Below are positions 1 to 9,536 of a stretch of DNA of 64,000 bases, in pieces. The position numbers were made by a program, and so were the translations under genes. This DNA comes from RGIG4097 sp045613765 (lineage in GTDB: Bacteria > Bacillota > Clostridia > Christensenellales > CAG-917), in NCBI GenBank assembly GCA_045613765.1, contig JAZLBO010000014.1, positions 1 to 64,000 of the forward strand, written 5' to 3'. How positions within the stretch are numbered: the stretch's first letter is position 1; each line of letters begins with the position of its first letter. The notes under the pieces were generated by a model that saw only the letters and a program-made list of their open reading frames with translations, was not told the origin of the DNA and searched no databases.

Positions 1-568
1 ATTTCAAACGTTGTTCTGCAACCTTGACTTCGTCATCTGTCAAAGGGATCAAATTCTTTTTGATGAGATCACGTCTTACGTTTTCAATGATTTCGTCTTG
101 CATAGGCTTGACGAGTCTTTCAATTTCCTTTGTATTTTTGATGGCGGTGAAAAGGAAAAACGCAAAGGTCACCACACCAAACACGCCGATTGTTATGGCG
201 CTGGGCGTGCTACACATGCATGAGCATGCGACAACAAACATTGCAATTGAGACGATTGCAAGTGCCAAAGAAATGAACCAATAAACAGATGTTCTCTTAT
301 ATGCCTGTTTTGAACACTGCTTTGCCTTTTCTGTGGGCAATGAACTGCGCAAAGGCGTTGTGGCAACGTTTCTTGGATCTATTCTTTCAAAAGATGAAAT
401 CAAATCTGAAAGGTTTTGAAAGGGATCGTTTGTGGGATTTGTCTTTGGCTCGTCTTGAGGGATGGGCAAAGTTGCGCCACAATATTGGCATTTACAAAGG
501 GTTTTTGTGATGACAATTACATCAGACGCTCCACAGTTGGGGCAAACGATTTTTGGGGTATGTTTCAT
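1..568 (-). CDS. Zinc-ribbon membrane protein, C-terminus cut by window start
   Basis: Reading leftward from an ATG at 568-566, the frame stays open for 189 codons to the window edge, so the C-terminus is missing. A GGAG site lies 7 bases before the ATG. The N-terminus has cysteine pairs of zinc-ribbon type (CPNCGA near residue 9, CKCQYCGA near 25). A polar linker follows, then two hydrophobic segments (roughly residues 95-113 and 120-140), then a charged helix. The layout is a cytosolic zinc ribbon on a two-pass membrane anchor, which is common in Bacillota and gives no firm function. It is transcribed from the 80-nt promoter module at 616-695, which is shared with the two lipoprotein genes near 14.4 and 16.2 kb. 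I cannot assign an activity. Confidence 0.75.
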   Translation of the reverse strand, partial: MKHTPKIVCPNCGASDVIVITKTLCKCQYCGATLPIPQDEPKTNPTNDPFQNLSDLISSFERIDPRNVATTPLRSSLPTEKAKQCSKQAYKRTSVYWFISLALAIVSIAMFVVACSCMCSTPSAITIGVFGVVTFAFFLFTAIKNTKEIERLVKPMQDEIIENVRRDLIKKNLIPLTDDEVKVAEQRLK

Positions 569-615
569 TTTGTTCTCCAATGTATTATTTGGGGTTTCTC
601 CCAATCTACAACTAC

Positions 616-695
616 ATTATAACTCTATTTAACTTGCGAAAAAATTACTACTCAGTCAAAATAGACCATATAAATTTGCACGTGGCGCAAAATAG
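616..695 (-). promoter_or_regulatory. 80-nt promoter module, copy 1
   Basis: Read on the minus strand, this stretch runs from CTATTTTGCGC to a TATAAT -10 box at 621-616. It aligns without gaps to 14363-14442 and 16167-16246. Conserved blocks are CTATTTTGCGC, GTGCAAA, a second CTATTTT, ACT, and the -10 box exactly 36 bases after the second CTATTTT. There is no good -35 hexamer at the 17-base position. An activator-dependent promoter reading the TTTGCGC-nnn-GTGCAAA inverted repeat is a reasonable inference. Confidence 0.6.
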
Positions 696-814
696 GGGTG
701 CTTATTTTGCAAAGCCTTGCATTTTGACACTTACTGCCATTTGTTGAATTTTATCATATTTTGTACTTTTATGTCAAGGTCTGGATCGGGTGGCGAATTT
801 TTGCATATTGCCTA

Positions 815-843
815 TTGCAATATGGCAAGATTTGGGGTAGAAT
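815..843 (+). promoter_or_regulatory. Promoter of the flavin-reductase-like gene
   Basis: TTGCAA at 815-820 and TAGAAT at 838-843 with a 17-base spacer, 39 bases before the start codon at 883. The rest of the 569-882 gap holds the divergent module at 616-695 and no gene that I can see. Confidence 0.6.
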
Positions 844-882
844 ATTACTATATTATGTTTGGCTATGCCAAAAGGAGAAATT

Positions 883-1815
883 ATGAGCAGTTTTAAGGAT
901 ATGCGCATTGTGGACAACTTCTATCAAACGTCATCTTTCTTTCCTATGCCCACAGTGTTGATTTCAACCCTTGCCGAAGATGGCTCAACATCTATTGGCA
1001 GTTATTCACTTTGTTTCCCCTACTATATTGCAGGCAAGGACTATTACGCAATGCTCCTTGAGTGCAGAAATTCATCAAATACTGCACAAAACATACTGCG
1101 TACAGGCAAGTGCGCTCTCAACTTCCTTGAAGATAGCAGAGCAGATTTCAAGGAAACAGTCCGTCTTGGTTTCCCCGGGGAAACATCACAAGAAAAGATG
1201 AAAAACTGCAAGTTTGAACTTGAAGAAGGTCTTGCATCGGCAGACGGCAGTGTTCGTCCCAAAGTCATTGCAAAGGCATTTCAAGTGTTTGAGTGTACTT
1301 GGGATGACACCCTGGAAGACGCTTTTGAAGACAAGGCCAAAATCGGCCAACTTGAAGGCGTTGAACCACCTTATAGAAATTTTAATGGCATCACGTCAAA
1401 GTTTGGATGCCACTTCATTTTGAAAGTGGACAAAATCCTTATGAAAGAGAAATATTGGAATACAATCATCAACGGCGTCAAGGCAAGTGGATTCCCCCAC
1501 GTCCCCGTTGACTATGGTTATCGTGATAGCACCAACTTCTGGTACACCAAGTTCTCTCGCCCCATTGCAGAAAAGATCCCTGCAGGCAAAGAGGCAGACA
1601 TCACCGGCGTTATGTATGCAGCCAACAGAATTGATGACGTCGTCAAGTTCAGTGAAGACGCCTGCGAAACACTTGTCAAAGTGCCAAGAGTTTTCTTGAA
1701 ATTGGTGTTGCAAGGTTGTGTTGATTGGGCAAAACAAAACAACTGCACTCTCATCACTGCCAAGGAAATGCAGATCATCAACGATAAGCGCAAAGAAGAA
1801 AAGAATAGAAAATAG
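883..1815 (+). CDS. Flavin reductase-like domain protein
   Basis: A 310-residue protein. The ATG at 883 has AGGAG 7 bases upstream; an in-frame ATG 24 bases earlier has no such site. Residues about 15-190 look like an FMN-binding split-barrel flavin reductase (DIM6/NTAB type): an early P-T-V-L-I-S-T strand, G-S-Y-S-L around residue 40, an S-N-T-A-Q-N-I helix after an L-L-E-C-R-N-S segment, and a C-A-L-N-F-L strand. Such proteins bind FMN and reduce flavin or transfer electrons. The protein is longer than the usual 160-220 residues; the extra C-terminal ~100 residues have no motif I recognise. A GH3 gene follows 38 bases downstream. The family call is moderate and the substrate is unknown. Confidence 0.6.
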   Translation: MSSFKDMRIVDNFYQTSSFFPMPTVLISTLAEDGSTSIGSYSLCFPYYIAGKDYYAMLLECRNSSNTAQNILRTGKCALNFLEDSRADFKETVRLGFPGETSQEKMKNCKFELEEGLASADGSVRPKVIAKAFQVFECTWDDTLEDAFEDKAKIGQLEGVEPPYRNFNGITSKFGCHFILKVDKILMKEKYWNTIINGVKASGFPHVPVDYGYRDSTNFWYTKFSRPIAEKIPAGKEADITGVMYAANRIDDVVKFSEDACETLVKVPRVFLKLVLQGCVDWAKQNNCTLITAKEMQIINDKRKEEKNRK

Positions 1816-1818
1816 TCA

Positions 1819-1838
1819 TCAAGTGAGTTTGCTCACTT
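1819..1838 (+). other. Intercistronic hairpin
   Basis: AAGTGAG at 1821-1827 and CTCACTT at 1832-1838 form a perfect 7-bp stem with a TTTG loop, but no U-run follows. It sits between the flavin-reductase-like and GH3 genes and could tune the mRNA rather than end it. Confidence 0.4.
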
Positions 1839-1853
1839 AATGTTGGAGAAGAT

Positions 1854-4277
1854 ATGAAAAAACTGTCAATTTCAAAGTTTGTAAATTTGTTCCTTGCCCT
1901 TGCTCAAAGCACAGGTGGTAAGGTTGATGAAACCAAGACAAGCACCCCCGAATTGAGCCAAGTTGCAAGACAAGTGGCAGGGGAAGGAATCGTCCTTCTC
2001 AAAAATGATGGCGTGTTGCCTTTCAAGAGTGATGACGTTGTGTCTGTCTTTGGCAGAGTGCAAAACGATTATTTCTACGTAGGCTATGGCAGTGGTGGTG
2101 ACGTGAAACCCCCATATAGAGTAAGCCTTATGGAAGGCATCAAAAACAACGGCAAAGTGGTTGTCAATGAAGACCTTGCAAGATTGTATAAATCTTGGAG
2201 TGAAAAGAATCCCCCCGACGAAGGTTTCTGGGGACATTGGCCCATGAATTTCCCCGAAATGCCCATATCACAAGAGGTTGTCAAGGGCGCAAGAGAAACG
2301 TCCAACGTGGCACTTGTCGTCATAGGCAGAGCAGCAGGGGAAGACCGTGAACAAAAACTGAAGAAAGGCAGTTTTCTTCTCACTGATGAAGAAAGAGCCC
2401 TTCTTGACAAAGTCACTGCAGAATTTGACAAGGTTGTTGTCCTGCTTGACACGGGCAACGTCATTGATATGTATTGGACAGAAGAATATGGCAACAAACT
2501 TTCTGCAATTTTGATTGGTTGGCAAGGTGGTATGGAAAGTGGCAACGCAGTTGCAGACGTGCTTTCTGGCGACGTAAACCCCAGTGGCAGATTGACAGAC
2601 ACCATTGCAAGACATTATGAAGATTATCCTTCTTCAAAGGACTTTGGCAATCGCAAATATAACAACTACACTGAAGATGTCTACGTTGGATATAGATATT
2701 TTTCAACCTTCAATGAAGACGCAGTTTTATTCCCATTTGGCTACGGACTTTCATACACCACATTCAAAACCGACGGCACAGTGACCTTTGACGGCAAGAA
2801 AGGGGAAGTGAAAATTTCAGTTGAAAACACAGGTGATATTGCAGGCAAAGAGGTGGTGCAAGTATATGTAGAAGCACCCCAAGGCAAACTTGGCAAGCCC
2901 CTTCGCAATATGGTTGCATTTGCCAAAACCGACCTTATTGAAAAGGGTGGAAAGGAAGATATCACCCTTACGTTTGGCGTTGAAGATTTGATGTCCTATG
3001 ACGATAAAGGTCGCACGGGATATAGAAGTTGTTATATTGCAGAAACAGGGGAATATAAAGTGTACGTTGGCACAAACGTCCGTGATGCAGTTGAGGTTGG
3101 ATCTTTCAATCTTGACACCCTTCACGTTGTGGGCGCAGACGAAAGTTGCCCCGTCCGTATCGAGCATCAATTTGACGTGTTGTACCCCGAATTCAAGGAC
3201 GGCAAATATCAAAAGGCATATCGTCCTGTTGCAGTGGAAACACGTTGTTTGAAAGATAGAATTATTGACAGACTTCCTCAAGAGATTGAGCAGAAAGTGG
3301 ACTTTAATATGGACTTTTGTGATGTTAAAGACGGTGTTTTGTCAATGGATAGATTTATCGCATCACTTTCTGATGAGGAACTTGAACTTCTTACACACGG
3401 GGATTACAAGATGAATAGCCCCCTTGGCACACAGGGTAATGCAGGTGCATTTGGTGGCATAAGTGAAGGTCTTCGTGCAAGACATATACCCCCTGTCATA
3501 ACCACAGACGGCCCAAGTGGAATACGTCTTCTTGTGAGAGCATCACTCCTTCCTTGTGGCACGGCTCTTGCATCAACTTGGAACAAAAATCTTGTCCAAG
3601 AACTCTATGCAGAAGTCAGCAAAGAAATGGTGGATAGAGGCAGTGACGTCCTTCTTGCACCGGGTATGAACATACACCGTGATCCCCTTTGTGGACGTAA
3701 CTTTGAGTATTTCAGTGAAGACCCTGTTTTGACTGGATATATGGCAAGTGCAGTTGTCAAGGGCATACAATCACAAGGCGTGTCTGCTTGCCCCAAGCAC
3801 TTTGCTTGCAACTCACAAGAAACCAATCGCAATAGAAATGATAGCCGTGTCAGTGAAAGGGCTCTCCGTGAGATCTATCTCAAGGCATTTAAGATTGTCA
3901 TTGATGATGCAAACCCCAAACTTATCATGGCATCATACAATCGCATCAACAGTGTGCTCAATTCCAACAACTACGATCTTACAACAACCATACTTCGTGA
4001 TGAGTGGGGATATGAAGGGGTTGTGACAACAGACTGGTGGATGGTCAATGAAAAATCTCCCGAGTTTGAAGGTGTCAAAGCCAATGCATATCGTATTCGC
4101 AGTCAAGTTGACGTGTTTATGCCCGGTGGGGATAGACTTTTTGGCAAGGGCGATGGCAGTACAATGGGCTCATTGAAGAAAGGCGCACTCACTCGTGGCG
4201 AAATGCAAAGATGCGCAAGAAACGTGCTCAACTTCATCTTAAATACACCTGCCCTTCGTGACAAAGTGAAAAGATAG
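1854..4277 (+). CDS. GH3 glycoside hydrolase with permuted domain order (probable beta-glucosidase)
   Basis: An 807-residue enzyme with the GH3 domains in reversed order. Residues about 35-310 are the alpha/beta sandwich that is normally C-terminal: A-G-E-G-I-V-L-L-K-N-D-G, and G-R-A-A-G-E-D-R with candidate acid/base Glu163. About 320-450 is a fibronectin-III-like domain (G-K-E-V-V-Q-V-Y-V). About 500-790 is the (beta/alpha)8 barrel with D-G-P-S-G, the substrate-binding K-H-F-A-C-N and V-V-T-T-D-W-W, where Asp727 is the expected nucleophile. Permuted GH3 enzymes of this order are known from Ruminococcus albus and Butyrivibrio. There is no convincing signal peptide, so it probably acts in the cytosol on imported glucosides. 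GGAG precedes the ATG. It is followed closely by an M3 peptidase gene. Substrate specificity cannot be read from the sequence. Confidence 0.85.
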   Translation: MKKLSISKFVNLFLALAQSTGGKVDETKTSTPELSQVARQVAGEGIVLLKNDGVLPFKSDDVVSVFGRVQNDYFYVGYGSGGDVKPPYRVSLMEGIKNNGKVVVNEDLARLYKSWSEKNPPDEGFWGHWPMNFPEMPISQEVVKGARETSNVALVVIGRAAGEDREQKLKKGSFLLTDEERALLDKVTAEFDKVVVLLDTGNVIDMYWTEEYGNKLSAILIGWQGGMESGNAVADVLSGDVNPSGRLTDTIARHYEDYPSSKDFGNRKYNNYTEDVYVGYRYFSTFNEDAVLFPFGYGLSYTTFKTDGTVTFDGKKGEVKISVENTGDIAGKEVVQVYVEAPQGKLGKPLRNMVAFAKTDLIEKGGKEDITLTFGVEDLMSYDDKGRTGYRSCYIAETGEYKVYVGTNVRDAVEVGSFNLDTLHVVGADESCPVRIEHQFDVLYPEFKDGKYQKAYRPVAVETRCLKDRIIDRLPQEIEQKVDFNMDFCDVKDGVLSMDRFIASLSDEELELLTHGDYKMNSPLGTQGNAGAFGGISEGLRARHIPPVITTDGPSGIRLLVRASLLPCGTALASTWNKNLVQELYAEVSKEMVDRGSDVLLAPGMNIHRDPLCGRNFEYFSEDPVLTGYMASAVVKGIQSQGVSACPKHFACNSQETNRNRNDSRVSERALREIYLKAFKIVIDDANPKLIMASYNRINSVLNSNNYDLTTTILRDEWGYEGVVTTDWWMVNEKSPEFEGVKANAYRIRSQVDVFMPGGDRLFGKGDGSTMGSLKKGALTRGEMQRCARNVLNFILNTPALRDKVKR

Positions 4278-4324
4278 TTTGTTGAAAAGAGCCAAATAAA
4301 AGAAAATAAAAAAGGATATATAAT

Positions 4325-6013
4325 ATGAGAACAAAAGTAAGAGATTTGCCTTACACAAGGTTTGATGTCAAGCGACTGGAAGAAGCCATCAACGTTTTTG
4401 TTGAAAAAGAAAAGAATGCTCAATCAGTCCAAGACGTTTTGAAAGCAAGAAAAGATTGGTTTAAAGTGGTTGAAGACTATTCCACCAATGCATCAATCGC
4501 ATACGCAAGATACACTCTTGACACAAGAGATGAGTTTTACGTAAAAGAGCAAGAATACTATGATGAAGTCGGCCCTATTGCAGGGGACTATCTCAACACC
4601 TATGCAAAGGTCATGTGGGAAAGCAAGTTCCGTCCCGAACTTGAAAAACTCATTCCCGAAACAGTTTATCCCGGTCTTGAGTGCGCAATGAAGTCACATA
4701 GCAGTGAAATCATTGCAGACGAGCAAGAAGAAAACGCTCTTATCACAAAATACACCCAACTTACATCACAACTTACAACAGAGTGGCGTGGGGAACAAAA
4801 GACCATCAGTTATATCCGTGGTTTCCTTGAAGACCATGATAGAAAGGTTCGCAAAGAGGCAGCAGAAGCAATTGACAGAGCATTGGCATCTGCAAGTGAT
4901 GAACTTGACGGCATCTATGATGATCTTGTCAAGGTGCGCACTCGCATGGCAAAAAAACTTGGATATGACAACTATATTGAACTTGGCTACAACCGTATGG
5001 GTAGAATTGACTACAATCAAGAGATGGTTGCCAAATTCCGTGAAAACGTGTTGAAATCAATCGTGCCCGTTGTGACAGAAATGAAAAATGGCATTGCCAA
5101 GTCATTGGGCATTGATGATATGAAGTTCTATGACAACGACGTCATTGAAGGGGACGGCAATCCTCGTCCTTATCCCGATGAACAAGGCATACTCAATGCT
5201 GCAAAGGAAATGTACAACGAAATGCACCCCGAAATTGGCGCATTTATGGAAAGTATGCTTGAAGCAGAAGCATTTGACGTCACTTCAAGAGATGGCAAGG
5301 TCGGTGGTGGCTACTGCACAACTTTTGAAAAGTATCAACAAGAGTTCATCTTTGCCAACTTCAATGGCTCGGCAGGGGACGTTGACGTGACCACTCACGA
5401 GTTTGGACACGCCCTTGCAATGCACTATTGCTATGAACACGAAGATCATGAGGCAGGCATTGGCTCATCTGAAACTGCAGAAACCCACAGTATGAGCATG
5501 GAATTCTTTGCATGGAAGTATATGGACAAATTCTTCAAAGATGCAGAAAGATATAGATATTCACACCTTGCAGGTTGCTTGACATTTATCCCTTATGGCA
5601 TCATTGTTGACGAATTCCAACATATCGTCTATGGCAACCCCGATATGACACCTCAAGAAAGAAATCAAGCATATCTCGACCTTGAAAAGAAATATCGTCC
5701 TTATATGAATTACGAAGGACTCGACTATCTTTCAAAGGGTACAAGATGGCAATTCCAAGGTCATATCTATGAAAGACCTTTCTACTACATTGACTACTGT
5801 CTTGCACAAGTTGTTGCACTTGAATTCCTTGCCGAACTTCAAAAAGACTATAATGGCGCACTTGAAAAATATATGGCACATTGCAGACGTGGTGGCAGAT
5901 ACGCCTTCAACAAACTTGGCAAATTGGCAGGTCTTCGCTCACCTTTTGAAGATGGTGCACTTGATGAAATCGCACAAGTTTCAAACGATATAATTGCAAC
6001 GCTCAAAAAGTAA
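4325..6013 (+). CDS. M3 family oligoendopeptidase (PepF-like)
   Basis: A 562-residue zinc oligopeptidase. H358-E359-F-G-H362, followed about 25 residues later by the glutamate-rich E-T-A-E-T-H-S-M segment supplying the third zinc ligand, is the M3 signature. The upstream helical half and the late Y-I-D-Y-C-L-A-Q segment also fit this family. Members cut short peptides of about 5-20 residues in the cytosol. There is no signal peptide. AAAGGA lies upstream of the ATG. The gene is 47 bases after the GH3 gene on the same strand and the two could share a transcript. Transcription ends at the hairpin at 6043-6071. Confidence 0.88.
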   Translation: MRTKVRDLPYTRFDVKRLEEAINVFVEKEKNAQSVQDVLKARKDWFKVVEDYSTNASIAYARYTLDTRDEFYVKEQEYYDEVGPIAGDYLNTYAKVMWESKFRPELEKLIPETVYPGLECAMKSHSSEIIADEQEENALITKYTQLTSQLTTEWRGEQKTISYIRGFLEDHDRKVRKEAAEAIDRALASASDELDGIYDDLVKVRTRMAKKLGYDNYIELGYNRMGRIDYNQEMVAKFRENVLKSIVPVVTEMKNGIAKSLGIDDMKFYDNDVIEGDGNPRPYPDEQGILNAAKEMYNEMHPEIGAFMESMLEAEAFDVTSRDGKVGGGYCTTFEKYQQEFIFANFNGSAGDVDVTTHEFGHALAMHYCYEHEDHEAGIGSSETAETHSMSMEFFAWKYMDKFFKDAERYRYSHLAGCLTFIPYGIIVDEFQHIVYGNPDMTPQERNQAYLDLEKKYRPYMNYEGLDYLSKGTRWQFQGHIYERPFYYIDYCLAQVVALEFLAELQKDYNGALEKYMAHCRRGGRYAFNKLGKLAGLRSPFEDGALDEIAQVSNDIIATLKK

Positions 6014-6042
6014 GAAAACGGCATAACAACAACTTTACAATG

Positions 6043-6071
6043 AAAAAAGCACTTGAAAAAGTGCTTTTTTT
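6043..6071. terminator. Bidirectional terminator
   Basis: AAAAAAGCACTT and AAGTGCTTTTTT pair around GAAA, with A- and T-runs on both sides. It separates the convergent M3 peptidase gene and the lipoprotein gene at 6168-9536. Confidence 0.8.
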
Positions 6072-6167
6072 GTTTGTTTGATACATTTTTGATACGTTTG
6101 TTTATGCCTATATATAAGTGTTTGATTGTCGGTTTGTTTGACACTGCTTTTGACACTCAAGGGCGCA

Positions 6168-9100
6168 TTAGATAGCAGTTGTTTCAACGTAGTCTGCCTT
6201 TTTCACAGTGACTTGTGCAGTTGCGTTTGTCAAGATAAATCCTTGTCCGTTGGAAGATGCAGTGAGAATATAATCACCAACTTCAACAATCTTGTCCCCT
6301 TGTCCACTTGCAGAGATTGTGGCGTCAATTCTGTTGCCTTGTGCATCATAGAAATAGGCAGTCACAATATACTCGTTGCCCGTATATGAATAGGAACTTT
6401 CTCTTTGCCAAATGACAGTCGTTTCAAAGGCTTTCACTGTCAACTTGCCATTGATGAGAGTGAAGGTGTAGTTGTCGTTGACTGCATGGGGAGTGATTGT
6501 GTATGTTTCTCCCCAATCGCCAACTTTGTAGTTGGTGGTGTACGTGATTGCAATGGCATCCCCTGCAACAACGCCTGAAATTGTTGATGTGTGACCATTG
6601 AAATCTGCCTTGCCACTGTAAAATACGCTCATATCATTTGCTTGGATGGTTGCTTTGCGCTTTTCAATGGTGTACGTGCCGTTGATGACCTTGAGAGTAT
6701 AGTTGGGGTGTGCACCGTCAAAGGATGCAGTGATTATATATTCACCTGCATTTTTGGCAAATATGTTGTTGGCAAGGTGGTATGCAATATTTACGTTGTC
6801 GCCATACACAATACCGTCAATAGTGCCTGTAAACGTAGGGGTGGCATTGCCGTAAACCTTTGTTGCATTGTCAACTGTGACGGTCAATTCCTTGGGCAAA
6901 ATTGTGAGAGTTATATTGCCAAGAATAGAAGTTGTGTTTGTGATGATTCTATATTCAACAATGTGTGCGCCTGCGTTTGTAAAACTGGGAGCAGTAGATT
7001 GCCAACTGCCGTCTTCCACTCTGTATTCAATGGTATAATCAGTGAGAGCAGGATCAACGTCTGTGATTTCAACGCTATGGCGTTTGCCGTCATAGACAAC
7101 AGTCTTGTCTTCATGAGAGAAGTCAAATGCGTGTTGAACAAGTTTTACTGAGATGTTGAAAGTGACGTTGTAGTTTGAAAGGACACTTTCATCTTCGGCG
7201 TCCACAATGTCAAATTCCTTGCCCCAAACATAGTTGGTGGGATAGACGTGCCTGCCAAGATCTGTTGCCGTGAGAAGAAGTGTTCCTGTGGCAGTGTGGC
7301 CTTGGCAAAGACCAGAATTGTACCACACAGAATTTGACCAACTATTTTCTGTTTCAGTTGACAAATAGACGGTTAATTGTCTTTGTTCAACAGTTAAACT
7401 GCCGTTTTTGACAATTATATCGTAATTTGTATTGACGCCAAGTGTTGCAGAAATGGGGTATGTTCCAACGGGGGACACGCCTGCAAGATAGTCGCAGTAG
7501 ATGGCGTAGTCAAGGGTATCTCCAGTGATGACACCGTCTATTGATGCAGTGATTCCACTTGCGTGTTCACCATATTTGACCGTTGCATTTGAAAGGGTAA
7601 TTGTGGCAGATTTTCTTTCAACGATAAGCGTGCCTGCCACAAACTTGAACACGTAGTTGGGGTGTGATGCGTGGGGTGTGATGGTGTAGGTTTTGTCTGC
7701 GCCTGCCCCTGCAGAGTAGTCAGTTGTGTATGTGACACTCACTGTATCGCCACTCAAAATTCCGTTGTGGGTATAGCCGTGATTGGTTGTGTTGAAAGCA
7801 CTGCCGTATGTGACACTGCCGTCATTTGCAGTGATTGTCACGGCTTTCTTTGACACTGTAAGCGTGCCTGATTTGGCTATGATTTGATAGTTTGCGTCAC
7901 TGCCACCAACGATAGAGATTGTATATTTTCCAATGGGGCTTACTCCTGCAATGTAAGAGCAGGAAATAGTGGGCACTGTGTCAAGATCACTTGTGTTTTC
8001 ACCGGGGGCAAAGCCAACGTAGGATATTGTAAGCATGGGCATATTGTCGCCGAATTCAATATCCTTATTTTCTGCCGTCACAACGAGCACTCTCTTTGTA
8101 ATGTTCAGTGTGCCGTCGGTCAGTGAAAGGGTGTAGTTGTCGGCAACAAAGTTGGTTGTATCGCCACTGACTTTGTATGTGCCAAGTGTGAGAGAGTTTT
8201 CAACACTGGGGGTAAAGTCAATGACGCCACTGAAAACGCTTTGATTGTCGTTGCCGAGAAAACCTGAATAATTGATTTTGTATGATGTGGGCAGTTCGTC
8301 CCCATAAGAAATGGTGGTGGGTGCGATTGTGCCGGTTATATTGCGCTTTTCAATGGTAAACTTGATGGGTGTTTCAGTTTGATAGGGCAGATAGTTGGCT
8401 CTTGTCAATTTGACGTAAATATTGTATTCCCCTGCATTTACAAAAGACAAAGTTTTTGTCCACTTGCTGCCGTCCAAACTGTATTCAACCACATCCCCTG
8501 CCATAGTGTCAATGACAAGAGAATGTGCCTTGCCGTCATAGACGGCAGAGTTTTCTTTGACGGACACTTCTTCCAACGTGGCAGCAGTCACTGTAAACTT
8601 GTGTGTCAATGTCTGTGACTTTGATTCTGCAATGGTTGAACTTGCATTGATGATGACCTTGATGGTGTGTTCTCCAACCTTTTGTGAAGGGAGAGTTGCT
8701 TCCTTGGTGTTTGCAAAAGATGTGCCGTCAATATACCAATTATAACCATAGGTTATACCACTATATTCCTTGTGTTTTGCGCCAAAAGATATGGGATTTG
8801 TTGAGTATTCCACTTGGTTGCCAATGGCAGTATCAATGGTTGCGTCAATTTCTGCCACTCCAAGCACTGCCTTGTATGTGACATTTTTGCTTGGGAAGGT
8901 TTCAGTTATATCCTTGTCAAGAAGGGTTGTCCACTTCAAGAATTCAAGACCTTCGGGTATATCAAGTTTGCTTGCAGCCGTTTGTGCTATGGTTGCAGTC
9001 TTATCCCCACCACTGAAAGTGGCAGTGTGTATTGTCTTGCCGTCAAGGGTAAATGTTGCCGTGTATAATGTTTCTTGTGAGAAAATTGCATTGACCGTAA

Positions 9101-9536
9101 GATCTTCAGTCACGCAAGAGAAATCCTTGTCCCAACCTTCAAAAGCACCATCAGGATCACTGGGTGCAACTGCGCTCTCGCCATAAAGGACAGTTTGTGT
9201 GTCAATGACGTTGCCGTCTGCCACAAACTCTACAGTAAATGACTTTTTGGAAAGTTTTGCGTAAAGGATAATTTGGTTTGTAGTTCTACTGTTGTCGGCA
9301 AATTGATTTTCAAAATTCTTGTCAAAAAACCAACCGTCAAAGTTGAAGCCTTCCTTGTCGGGTGTATAAAAATCATCAATGTCTGCAAATTTTTGAATTA
9401 CTGCAGTTTTTTCAACGTTGCCGTCAACCACGTACGTGACGGAATATGGACCACTTGATGCAAGGTTGCAAGCAGTGAGCACTGCAAGAAGCATCAATAC
9501 CAATATCAACGGCACAAAAAGTTTTTTCTTGTTCAT
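6168..9536 (-). CDS. Giant surface lipoprotein with InlB-type and MBG repeats
   Basis: A 1122-residue protein. I chose the ATG at 9536 because a signal peptide starts there (N-K-K-K, then a hydrophobic stretch) ending in lipobox L-T-A-C with Cys23; a weak GGGATG lies upstream. After the anchor come about three InlB B-repeat/Flg_new-type modules (W-F-F-D-K-N-F, F-E-G-W-D-K, L-K-W-T), an Ig-like region, then six or seven MBG-type modules of 75-85 residues, each opening with a strand such as V-T-I-T-A-N-D-x-S-V-T-Y-G and ending G-T-L-T-V. There is no LPXTG motif or catalytic domain. It is probably an elongated adhesin or spacer held on the membrane lipid. The ligand is unknown. Long open frames on the opposite strand here are shadows. 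Confidence 0.85.
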   Translation of the reverse strand: MNKKKLFVPLILVLMLLAVLTACNLASSGPYSVTYVVDGNVEKTAVIQKFADIDDFYTPDKEGFNFDGWFFDKNFENQFADNSRTTNQIILYAKLSKKSFTVEFVADGNVIDTQTVLYGESAVAPSDPDGAFEGWDKDFSCVTEDLTVNAIFSQETLYTATFTLDGKTIHTATFSGGDKTATIAQTAASKLDIPEGLEFLKWTTLLDKDITETFPSKNVTYKAVLGVAEIDATIDTAIGNQVEYSTNPISFGAKHKEYSGITYGYNWYIDGTSFANTKEATLPSQKVGEHTIKVIINASSTIAESKSQTLTHKFTVTAATLEEVSVKENSAVYDGKAHSLVIDTMAGDVVEYSLDGSKWTKTLSFVNAGEYNIYVKLTRANYLPYQTETPIKFTIEKRNITGTIAPTTISYGDELPTSYKINYSGFLGNDNQSVFSGVIDFTPSVENSLTLGTYKVSGDTTNFVADNYTLSLTDGTLNITKRVLVVTAENKDIEFGDNMPMLTISYVGFAPGENTSDLDTVPTISCSYIAGVSPIGKYTISIVGGSDANYQIIAKSGTLTVSKKAVTITANDGSVTYGSAFNTTNHGYTHNGILSGDTVSVTYTTDYSAGAGADKTYTITPHASHPNYVFKFVAGTLIVERKSATITLSNATVKYGEHASGITASIDGVITGDTLDYAIYCDYLAGVSPVGTYPISATLGVNTNYDIIVKNGSLTVEQRQLTVYLSTETENSWSNSVWYNSGLCQGHTATGTLLLTATDLGRHVYPTNYVWGKEFDIVDAEDESVLSNYNVTFNISVKLVQHAFDFSHEDKTVVYDGKRHSVEITDVDPALTDYTIEYRVEDGSWQSTAPSFTNAGAHIVEYRIITNTTSILGNITLTILPKELTVTVDNATKVYGNATPTFTGTIDGIVYGDNVNIAYHLANNIFAKNAGEYIITASFDGAHPNYTLKVINGTYTIEKRKATIQANDMSVFYSGKADFNGHTSTISGVVAGDAIAITYTTNYKVGDWGETYTITPHAVNDNYTFTLINGKLTVKAFETTVIWQRESSYSYTGNEYIVTAYFYDAQGNRIDATISASGQGDKIVEVGDYILTASSNGQGFILTNATAQVTVKKADYVETTAI

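Noticed and set aside
859..882. Earlier ATG for the flavin-reductase-like gene
   Set aside because: It has no ribosome site and its codons contain the AGGAG that serves the ATG at 883.
6591..7151. 186-codon open frame on the plus strand
   Set aside because: It lies antisense inside the MBG lipoprotein gene, has no ribosome site, and its cysteine-rich translation is what repeat-rich antisense gives.
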